64,000 nucleotides of DNA from Magnolia sinica (lineage: Eukaryota > Streptophyta > Magnoliopsida > Magnoliales > Magnoliaceae). A model generated the notes under the pieces. That model saw nothing but the letters and a program-made list of their open reading frames with translations, did no database searches and had not been told where the DNA came from. The DNA is taken from contig NC_080590.1 in assembly GCF_029962835.1 (NCBI RefSeq), forward strand, positions 69,713,501-69,777,500, in the 5' to 3' direction. Shown here piece by piece: positions 55,068-64,000 of the stretch. Within the stretch, counting starts at the first letter, position 1; the number at the start of each line of letters is the position of its first letter. A program made the position numbers and the translations under genes.

Positions 55068-58000
55068 TATAACGTCTCGAAAAAATCCGTACAAAGACCT
55101 GAGTACCACCTTAGGCAGAAATCACCCAGGACCAAGTCCTTTAGAAATGAGGCTAGTTTTAGCAAGTGCTAAACTAGAATACTTATAAAATTAGCACTAA
55201 TCACTTTAAATATGATCTGCAAGACCCAAACCATGTAGTATCATTGACGCTACATTACCCTGAAATCTAGAATCCATCCCTAAACCCGGTTGCTCTTGGG
55301 AGCACACCGAAACTCCGTATCAGACTTGGACCGCACGTCAAAAGTCCAATAACCACAAAACTATACAGTTATGACCGCATTACTGTACTTGACAACCCCC
55401 TCAGAAATCAAGTCTTAATTGTGTCTACAAATACACAACTTGAGCCTGGAGAAAAGTGTGTGAGAAACGTGAATATCTTTAGAAATAAAATCCAAATTTA
55501 AGCAATCTGAGTCGTGTCGCTTGCGGGCCAAATATATGGATTTAGACCGTCAGAATATGACCTAAATACACCCTTGAATCAGGAGAAATGTCCCATACAT
55601 GGCCATGTACTTGTGGCCCTGATCAAGTGACCATGACCATTGAACTGAAACTAGTCCGCCACGGTTGATCTGTAAACCCGATCAGAACGAAAACTCAGCC
55701 TGACCTAGATCCATGGTCAGGGAGCTTAAGTCTGACCACACGTGGAAAAGGGGCAACCAGAAGTGCTCCGTTGGGCTGAAACAGACGCCCTTTGGATATA
55801 ACTTAAGTATACCTTGGCCCTGGGCCCATTTCCATCAGTCTTGGGCCTATATAAGGACCTTAAACCCTCTCTCTCTCACCTCATACGAATTTGAGAAACC
55901 CTAGGGGAGAGAGGAGAGAAAAGAGAAGGGGAAAGAGAGAAAGTGAGAGTGAGAGTTGGAGATCTTTCCTGGGATTTGATCCCGCTATTCCATGCACTCA
56001 ACCACCATTCCTGTATCGCTATACAGGCGATTCTGATTCCGCTCTTAGGTAAGAAAACCTTACCCTAATCTGTTTTAGGGTTTCAGATAGTGTAAGTTAT
56101 AAAATACCTAACCTAATTCATGCTATAGGTTCCCAATCCGCCATTAATAAAGGCTAAGTGTCTAAAACGAATCTGTTACGTGTTTACTGGTGAAAGGTGC
56201 AGACTATAAATGTTTAGGTTATGGTTTTCAAGGCTTTCAATGTCAGTTAATGATTTATGACTGACTTGAATTGCCATCACATGGTTAGACACATTGTTTT
56301 CCGCACTTTACACATATATATGAATTATGTTGAATATAGTATATTCTTGTATTTGTTGATATGATTGCATGAGTATAGAATTTGGATTCACACTTGCCAT
56401 GATTATTCGTCGTGGATATATGGTTGTTGTATATGTGGCAACTCCGTGGTGAAAGGGTTTGCCCTAAACACTTGTCATAACCAACATACGTCATGTATGT
56501 TGAAGTGTGTAGGCTAAGTGTTTGTTGAAATGTCTGAATGAATATGGAATTATGATTAGTACTTGTTATGATGGATGTTGGTACTATATGATCGTTGTAT
56601 GTGTTGCAACTCCTATGTGAAAGGATTTGCCATAATATACGTCTAAGTAAATTAATCTATGTATATGGTATGTGTAGTGTAAGTGTTTGAAAAAATGCCT
56701 GTAAGAGGAAATGCTTGTTTAAATGTTTGAAATGAGAGTGTTGAGATAGGATTCTCAATCCCATTCTCTATAACTATGGTTTCCTTTATGTAACCTATCT
56801 TCCTACTATTTGATTTATGGAAGTAATGCTTAGGTAAAATAACATGTGTACTATGTTTTTCATGAAATGCTAAATGCTTGAAATGGTTGGACTATTGTGT
56901 AATGCTGCTATGCATATCATATGTGATATATAAACTGCAACTGAGTATGATTGGGACTATGACTTAGTCCAGGCAATCGGTAACAGATCTCGATTTGGTG
57001 GCTCAGGTCATTTTCGCCACACAAGACGTGTTCGATGAACCCGAGTCGTACTTTGGTTATCGACAGTGGTTAGGCCACATGGAGTACTCGTGCACTCTAT
57101 GTCAGTCAATTCGATGTGCGCTCGTGCTAGTTGAGCTCGTCAAGTAACCCGATTGACCCGATGTATGTTCACCATGTATGGATGTTACTGCTTGAATCTA
57201 AGGTACCAAACTCACCAGTGAGAATCCCTTTAACCTTGGTACCTCGATCCGCTAAGACTCATGAGCCGGGCATGGTGGTATGGGACACTGTGGTCAAGCT
57301 GTCGGCCTACGCTGGGGTGACAAGCCTCCCCATAGTATCTAGTGAGCAACACAGCCTCGTGAGCTGAATACGGTGGTATGGGACACTGCATTCGAGCTGT
57401 CGGCCTACATTGATAAGGTGACGAGCCCTTTGTAGTGACCTCGAGCATACGCTAAGACTGCATAGAGGCGACGAGCCTTTTCGTAGCAACAAGAGTACAA
57501 ACTAGGCCTACACTGATAAGGTGACGAGCCCTTTGTAGCGACCTAGAACCATATCATCGTATGAAAATTACTAGGACTGACGACCCTAGAATGGATCATC
57601 ATTTGGGAATTGATATAAGGGAGGTACCTTAGCTTCCCAATCCTGCTGTATGAAAAGGACTAATAAGAACTTAGTAATCACGTTCATGCACCGCACTGCA
57701 TGTGTCGTTTGGCGTTGGGCAGAGCACTGAGGAAGTGACTGACATGCGCGACCATTAGATGAAGATCGCAGAGGGAGTGTAGGCGAGGGCATACATCATT
57801 TATACATACCATTCTTGCATTAATCAGAGTACTTAGGGATGTTTGATTGTATTGCTTTATCATTACTGCTTGATTGAATTGAGAACATGTTAACCTTTAC
57901 TTTATTGTTCCACTGAGTTGATTACTCACTCCCACATTATGAGACGGTGTTTTAAACACCAACCAGACTCTGTCTTAGTTGCAGATGGAGACCCGACTGA

Positions 58001-58412
58001 TGAGGTAGAGACGGACTTCGCAGACGATGAGGATGCTTTCTCATATATGCAGTATTCAGGCGGGTTTACATAGACCGTTTTGATCGGTGGGGCTTCAGGG
58101 TTATACTTGTAGTGGACTATTACATTTTTGACATTTTGTATTTTGAAACAATACATGTAATTATTGACCTGACAATGCATACATACTTTGGGGACCTATA
58201 CTGATTTATAAAGTTATACATATTTGAGTTAGTCTTCCGCTTGCGTATTACAACTGTATCTGGATTATGTTTTTCTTATTTGGCTTAATCTTATTCATGT
58301 TTCATGCACTAATATAGACAACATCTAATCATCATTAAATATGTTGCATAAGTGATGCGTTGAAACTCGGGAGTTGGACTTTTACTCGACCCTCGATTTT
58401 TAGGGCGTTATA
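55068..58412 (+). mobile_element. 5' LTR of the chromovirus-like element
   Basis: Starts TATAACGTCTCGAAAAAATC (G-to-A in the expected TG) and ends GGGCGTTATA, 3345 bp. The TATA box CCTATATAAGG lies at 55846-55856, followed by a CT-rich then GA-rich leader (55868-55965). The part near 57130-57560 carries repeated ACGAGCC(C)TTTGTAGCGACC blocks. Confidence 0.9.
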
Positions 58413-58415
58413 AGT

Positions 58416-58427
58416 TGGTATCAGAGA
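58416..58427 (+). promoter_or_regulatory. Primer binding site of the chromovirus-like element
   Basis: TGGTATCAGAGA, complementary to the 3' end of initiator tRNA-Met, three bases after the LTR. Confidence 0.9.
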
Positions 58428-59389
58428 ATGATTTGGATTAAACCGGACCTGGGTTATGGTCACACGATGTACGCTGACGCATTTAGACCTAGGTGGGTGC
58501 GGGAAAAATGTAGAGACAAGCTTAGGATTTCCAGTTTCGCCGACTGGCGAAATTTATTGAAAACGATCGCTGAGATCGGGTCCGTTCACATCCATGATCA
58601 CTTGAGTCAACCCCGGACCACTTCTAGACCGTCAGTCGACAGGTTTAGACCATGATTTAGCCAATCCCGGCCTCTAACAGTTGAGAAAATACGAGGTTAC
58701 ACCAGAAATTACACGAAATGACCCGAAACGACTCAAAACGGAGTTGGGGGCTAAACAAAACAATTTCAGGGGGACCCAAGGTGGGTCCCATACGTTTTTG
58801 GAGTCCATGAGGCAGAAGGACCTTGCCCCACCGGTGAGGCATCGCCGGACTGTCCAGAGACTTGCGAGGACCTCGCTGGTTCCGCGAGGCCTCGCCGGCT
58901 AGCGGGCCTGGCCGAGCGGGCCGGTTCGGGCCAACGCCCCTAGGGTATAGTGTGGCCCACTGATCTGTGTTGGGTCAGTTTTAAACCCTCCAAACACACC
59001 TCCTCTTCATAACGTACCCCTTCAAGCTCTCATTTTCCTTCAAAAACTTTTGTATCTCTCTCAAATCTCTCCTCCATTCACCCATTTCATCATTTTCCTT
59101 CAACACCTACACACCTCCACCCTTTACATCGAAACCCACCTTCCATCTTCTTATTTTTCCCATTTGTTGAGCTTGCAAATCCTCTTTGTAACTCAACATC
59201 CCAAGGCCTAACCATCCCTCTCCTATTTACTTCATTCCTCCTCATTTTGAACTCACAAATACCATTGTGTGCTTCAACAAACAGTGGGAACCCACTCAAC
59301 TATCCCATTTTCCTAATTTCTTCTTTTTTTCCATGGCCTTATTCGAGCTTGTGACGACTATCTTCTCGATTTCTACGCTTCTTTCTCTC
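58428..59389 (+). other. Leader of the chromovirus-like element
   Basis: GC-richer than its surroundings (58780-58940), then a pyrimidine-rich stretch with CTCTCAAATCTCTCCTCC-type sequence. No gag-like ORF is present where one would be expected. Confidence 0.6.
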
Positions 59390-60370
59390 ATGGGGAGGAA
59401 GAGGACTCCTATAGATGAGGCCGGGCCTAGTCGCCCTACTCATTCAAGGAGGTCTAGAGGCGCCGATACTAGTGCTAATGTTGATTGGGAGATAAGGACC
59501 AAGCAGGAGCTTGATCCCCAGGCTCCCCTCGAAAGGATTCTCTTGACGAATATGTCCCATGGGAGATTTTAGGGTCGTAGGGTCCTCTTTGAAGCTCATG
59601 TGGATGAGAAGCTCTTTGGGGAATATCTGGTGATGGACCACCTGGTCGAAGCCCGGTGGGGTCCTGTGTTCGAGGGTGAGTACTGTGCAAATGTGGGCAT
59701 AGTCCGAGCCTTCTATGCCCACATTTGAGAGCCTACGTTGGAGCCCTTGTAGTTCAAGATCCCCGTTGGTAGAGATCGGGAGGCCACAATTGATGCTGGG
59801 TTGATCGCTCGGCTTATGAAGATGTTGCTTGGCGAAGTGCATGCAAGCTAGAAGAATTTGAAGAGTGTACGTGAAAGGGATCGCCGCACGTGATTCCTTT
59901 GTGGACAACTGGCTCACTGGAATCTGAACAACAGTCTCCTAGCAACTAACATGACTGATGACTTTCGCCTGCTCTACCACATCTTCATGTACAATGTGTA
60001 CCCTAGGTGGAGCAACCACAGTGAGTGCACCCGTCTGATGGTAGATTTCCTGTATCAAGTAGGGTAGGGAGAGAAGTTGTGCGTGCCTACGCATGTTCTG
60101 CGGCAGATCGTTCTTACCGCACGCTCCACTAGAGCGTCTGATTCGCTCCCATTCAGCCGACTCATATGCAAGATTGCACGGGAGTTTGGCTATAGACTTG
60201 GGGCAAAAGTTCTGGTGGCAACCCATTACATCAACGAGACTACTCTCAATTAGATGAAAATTGGGCCATGATAGCGGCAAGCCTGACTCGATGAGAGCGA
60301 GGATGAGACGGCTAGTGAAGAGTATGAAAGCGAGGAGGAAAGCAGAGAAGAGATAGAAGAAGAACAGGAA
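59390..60370 (+). pseudogene. 'Putative plant transposon protein' type ORF in place of gag
   Basis: From ATG at 59390 (MGRKRTPIDEAGPSRPTHSR) a basic N-terminus leads into a globular part: GRRVLFEAHVDEKLFGEYLV, VGIVRAFYAHI, LAHWNLNNSLLATNMTDDFR, LLYHIFMYNVYPRWSNHSEC, LPFSRLICKIAREFGYRLGA. An acidic tail (EEYESEEESREEIEEEQEED) follows. The layout (basic start, RFxxxxF-like entry, FYA block, ILxxNVxPR-like block, acidic end) is the same as in the copia extra ORF at 26370-27391. At least six in-frame stops, mostly TAG or TGA, interrupt it. Confidence 0.65.
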
Positions 60371-60373
60371 GAA

Positions 60374-60640
60374 GATCTGGAGGCATTACCTCTACGGAGA
60401 GGAGTTCGAGCTCTTTTGTGACCACAAGAGCCTCAGATACATATTCACTCAGCGGGACTTGAATATGAGGCAGCGGCGATGGATGGAAACCTTGAAGGAC
60501 TTCAAGTTTGAGGTTTCTTACCATCTCGGTAAGGCCAACCTTGTGGCTGACGCATTGAGCCGCAAGAAGACCATAGCATTTACGGCTCCGCTAATGGTGG
60601 CAGAGTGGGACATGGTAGAGTTTGTGCAAGACTTTGAGCA
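60374..60640 (+). pseudogene. RNase H C-terminal part, chromovirus-like element
   Basis: Begins abruptly with IWRHYLYGEEFELFCDHKSL, then RYIFTQRDLNMRQRRWMETL, KDFKFEVSYHLGKANLVADA and LSRK. The N-terminal half of RNase H and all of RT are absent. The first codons overlap the acidic tail of the preceding ORF in another frame, which marks a recombination junction at about 60374. Confidence 0.9.
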
Positions 60641-62170
60641 GAAACTCACGGTGGAGGAGCCGTATGAGGGCATCGCACATATTCGGGTACTTCCCCTCAT
60701 TGATGACAGGATTATCGTAGCTCAGACAGATGACGAGCTATTGGCAAAGATGAGAGGGCAGGTTAGTGCAGATGAGGACTCCGAGTGGAGTGTTGGCACG
60801 GATGGGGGCTTACGTTACCGTGGCTGCCTATGCCTCCCGAACCTCCCTGACTTGAGGAAAGAAGTTTTTAAGGCCGCTCACGATTCTAGGATGGCTATGC
60901 ATCCACGCAGTACGAAGATGTATCATGACATGAAGAGGTCGTACTGGTGGGACAATATGAAGGCTCACATAGCAGATTACGTGTCCCGTTGTCTCACGTG
61001 CCAGCAGGTCAAGGTAGAGCATCGCCGACCTCCTGGTTTGCTTCAGCCCATGCCCATAGTTGAATGGAAGTGGGACTTCATCTCTATGGATTTTATCTCA
61101 GGGCTACCGAAGATGAAGAAGAGGCATGATTCCATTTGGGTGATCGTGGACTGGTTGACGAAATTGACTCATTTCATCCCTATCAGAGTTTCGAACTCTG
61201 CAAACAAGTTGGCCAGGTTGTACATCAAGGAGATTGTACGTCTGCATGGAGTTTCCTTGGAGATCGTGTCGGACCGAGACACGCGATTTACATCCATTTT
61301 CTGGACTCGCATCCAGGAAGCGATGGGTGTAAAGTTGAAGTTTAGTACCGCGTTCCACCCACAGACTGACGGGTAGAAGAAACGGGTGAATCAGATTCTG
61401 GAAAATATGTTGCGGGCCTATGTGCTGGATCTCAAGGACAGTTGGGATGACTGTCTTCCTTATGCAGAGTATACTTACAACAACAGTTTTCAGGCAAGTA
61501 TTGGCATGGCTCCCTACGAGGCACTGTATGGGCGTCCGTGTAGGGCATCGCATTACTGGGCAGAGGTTGGCGAGAAGAGCTTGATTGGCCAGGAGTTAGT
61601 TCAGGCGACTTCAGAGAAAGTCGACATTATCAGGCACCGACTTCTGACAGCGTAGAGCAGACAGAAGAGCTACACCGATACGAGGCGACGACCGCTAGAG
61701 TTCAAGGTCGGAGACCATGTGTTCCTCAGGGTTTTCCCTATGAAGGGAGTCCTTCGGTTTGGCAAGAAGGGGAAGCTCACGGCTTGATTCATTGGCCCAT
61801 TCTAGATACTTGATCGAGTGGGGGCGGTGGCGTACCGCCTTGCTTTGTCCACCCCACTTGCGGGCATGCATAATGTATTTCATGTATCTATGTTGAGAAA
61901 TATATTCCTGATCCTTCCCACATTATCAGATGGGAGCAGGTACAGTTGAGCGAGGACGCTACATATATACTGCGACTGACGTGTATCCTGGACAGGAAGG
62001 AACAAGTGCTGCGTAGCAAAGTTATTCCACTTGTGAAAGTGATGTGGACGCATCACATGGAAGAAGAGGTTACTTGGGAGACAGAAGTCGAGGTTCGAAA
62101 GAACTACCCTCAGATTCTCAAGGAGTACAAAAAGGTACTAACTTCGAGGATACAATTTTTCTTTAAGGGG
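60641..62170 (+). pseudogene. Integrase with chromo-like tail, chromovirus-like element
   Basis: Zinc finger: H-P-R-S-T-K-M-Y-H followed by CLTCQQVK. Core: WDFISMDFISGLPKMKKRHD (first Asp), LEIVSDRDTRFTSIFW (second Asp), then FHPQTDG*KKRVNQILENML. The family motif is GQSER; here Q is a TAG stop (61374) and the catalytic Glu is Lys. Then WDDCLPYAEYTYNNSFQASI, YEALYGRPCR, KVGDHVFLRVFPMKGVLRFG, and a tail LVKVMWTHHMEEEVTWETEV of the Tekay/Del chromo type. Further stops lie at 61652 and 61785. Confidence 0.92.
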
Positions 62171-62177
62171 GGTAGAT
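62164..62177 (+). promoter_or_regulatory. Polypurine tract of the chromovirus-like element
   Basis: TAAGGGGGGTAGAT directly before the 3' LTR start TGTAACG. Confidence 0.9.
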
Positions 62178-64000
62178 TGTAACGTCTCGAAAAAATCCGT
62201 ACAAGGACCCAAGTACCACCTTAGGCAGAAATCACTCAGGACCAAAACCATTAGAAAATAGGTTAATGTTAGCAAGTGCTAAACTAAAGTGTTTATGAAA
62301 TTAGCACTAATCACTTTAAATATGATCTGCAAGACCCAAACCGTGCAGAATCATTGACGCTACGTTACCCTGAAATATAGAATCCATCCCTAAACCGGTT
62401 GCTCTCGAGAGCACACCGAAACTCTGTATCGGACCTGGACCGTACGTCGAAAGTCCGATGACCGTAAAACTATATAGTTATGACTATGTCACTGGACTTG
62501 ACCACCCCCTCGGAAATCAAGTCCTAATTATGTCTAGAAATGCACAACTTGAGCCTGGAGTAAAGTGTGTGAGAAACGTGAAAATATTTTAAAATAAAAT
62601 TTGAATTTAAGTAATCTTAGTCGTGTCGCTTCCGGGTCAAATATAAGGATTTAGACTGTCAGAATCTGACCCAAATACACCCTCAGATCAGGAGAAATGT
62701 CCCACACATGTCGGTGTACTTATGACCTGATCAAGTGCCCGTGACCGTTGAATTGAAATGGGTCCGCCACGGTCAATCTGCAAACCCGATCGGAATGAAA
62801 ACTTAGCCTGACCTAGATCCATGGTCAAGGAGCTTAATTCCAACCGCATGCAGAAAAGGGGCCACTAGAAGTGCTCCATTGGGCTGAAACAGATGTCCTT
62901 TGGATATAACCTAAGTATACCTTGGCCCTGGGGCCATTTCCATCAAACCTGGGCCTATATAAGGACCTTAAACCCTCTCTCTCTCATACCTCATACGCAT
63001 TTGAGAAACCCTAGGGGAGAGAGGAGAGAAAAGAGAAGGGAAAAGAAAGAAAGTGAGAGTGAGAGTTGGAGATTCTTTTTGAGATTCGATCCCGCTATTC
63101 CACGCACTCAACCACCATTCCTGTATCGCTATACAGGCGATTCCAATTCTGTTCTTAGGTAAGAAAACCTAACCCTAATCTGTTTTAGGGTTTCAGATAG
63201 TGTAAGTTATGAAATAGCTAACCTAATTTATGTTATAGGTTGCCAATATGCCGTTGACAAAGGCTAAGTGTCTAAAATGAATCCGTTACACATTTACCGG
63301 CATAAGGTGCGGACTATAAATATTTAGGTTATGGTTTTCAAGGCTTTCAATGCCAGTTAATGATTTATGATTGACTTGAATTGAAATCACATGCTTAGAC
63401 ACGTTGTTCCCGCACTTTACACATATATATGAACTATGTTGAATATAGTGTATTCTTGTGTTTGTTGGAATATTTGTATGCATATGGATTCTGGATATGG
63501 ATTTGCCATGATTAACTATTGTAGTCATATGGTTGAGGTATACGTGACAATTCCTTAGTGTAAGGATTTGCCCTAATACGTGCTATCACCAACATACGTC
63601 ATGTATGTTGGAATTTGTAGTCTAAGTGTCTATAGAAATGTCTGAATGAACAAGTGTGTAATAAATTGTACTTTATATGGGCATTGAGAATAGATTCTCA
63701 ACTACCTTAGCAATGTGTATGATTTCCTCCATGTAACTTATATTCTTTGTCTGTTTTACTTAGGGACTACATATGTGTGAATTCATGTTTAAGTTGAAAT
63801 CCATCATATGCTCACATGCTTGTATGATCGGAATTGTTGATCCATTACTGTTCTGATTAGCTTGTATGATTATCTGTTATAATTGAATGTGTTTGGGACT
63901 ACGGAATAGTCCAGGCAATCGGTAACAGGTATTGAATAGGTGGCTGAGGTTGTTTTGCCACATAGGACGTGATCGATGAATCCGAGCTATACGTGGGATG
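62178..64000 (+). mobile_element. 3' LTR of the chromovirus-like element (runs out of the window)
   Basis: Starts TGTAACGTCTCGAAAAAATC and is collinear with 55068 onward: CT-rich leader at 62977-62990, TATA box CCTATATAAGG at 62953-62963. About 1.8 of 3.35 kb is inside the window. Confidence 0.92.

Larger units (their letters stand above)
55068..64000 (+). mobile_element. Chromovirus-like (Tekay/Del type) Ty3/gypsy element, chimeric
   Basis: 5' LTR 55068-58412, primer site, internal region of only 3.77 kb, polypurine tract, then a 3' LTR from 62178 that leaves the window. The internal region has a 'putative plant transposon protein' type ORF where gag should be, then jumps to the end of RNase H and a full-length integrase with chromo-like tail. 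Gag, protease and RT are missing. By eye the LTRs differ at close to 10% of positions, so the insertion is not recent. Confidence 0.9.

Noticed and set aside
59267-59389. Alternative upstream start for the chromovirus extra ORF
   Set aside because: The stretch before ATG 59390 is pyrimidine-rich leader with a frame that has no similarity to the domain's basic start.

Overview
The window is plant nuclear DNA made almost entirely of mobile elements nested inside one another. I found no intact host gene, tRNA or rRNA. The plant assignment rests on the element types: an Athila-type Ty3/gypsy lineage with a tRNA-Asp-like primer site, a Tekay/Del-like chromovirus, a SIRE-like Ty1/copia element, a CACTA (En/Spm) element and a PIF/Harbinger element. 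Recurrent phrases such as GTGGGCCCCACC and CCACACCGTCCAT resemble repeats I associate with magnoliid trees. That lineage guess is inference only.

Layout, left to right. (1) 1-12007: a long chromovirus-type LTR that starts outside the window, split at 813-11018 by a 10.2-kb CACTA element (3-bp duplication ATA on both sides). The CACTA element ends in arrays of hairpin units and holds fragments of host genes, including part of a monosaccharide transporter. (2) 12008-12720: an LTR-like promoter stretch ending in a tRNA-Met-type primer site. (3) 12720-19529, minus strand: a decayed Athila-like element truncated inside its integrase. (4) 19947-45468, plus strand: an Athila-family LTR interrupted by a 24-kb PIF/Harbinger insertion (20552-44623, duplication CTA). 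The Harbinger element carries a DDE transposase, a Myb/SANT-like second protein and an unexpected RNase H1 N-terminal-like ORF. Into it were inserted a copia element (20984-30779) and two solo LTRs of one family in opposite orientation (32484-36513 and 36857-41045). (5) 45469-46602: a minus-strand LTR. (6) 46603-51969, minus strand: a second truncated Athila-like element. (7) 51970-55067: unassigned sequence, then a copia-type LTR. (8) 55068 to the right edge: a chromovirus-like element with both LTRs, whose gag-protease-RT region is replaced by a different ORF, followed by RNase H and integrase.

None of the elements looks autonomous. Coding regions carry stops, frameshifts and large deletions, and many of the stops are C-to-T or G-to-A changes as expected from decay of methylated cytosines. 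The most useful signals are these: the insertion order can be proven with an empty-site paralogue inside the same window; an apparent 4-kb inverted repeat resolves into two solo LTRs; two unrelated retroelements share the same extra protein domain; the Harbinger element has an additional ORF; and each LTR family carries its own tract of short, often self-complementary words just upstream of the TATA box.
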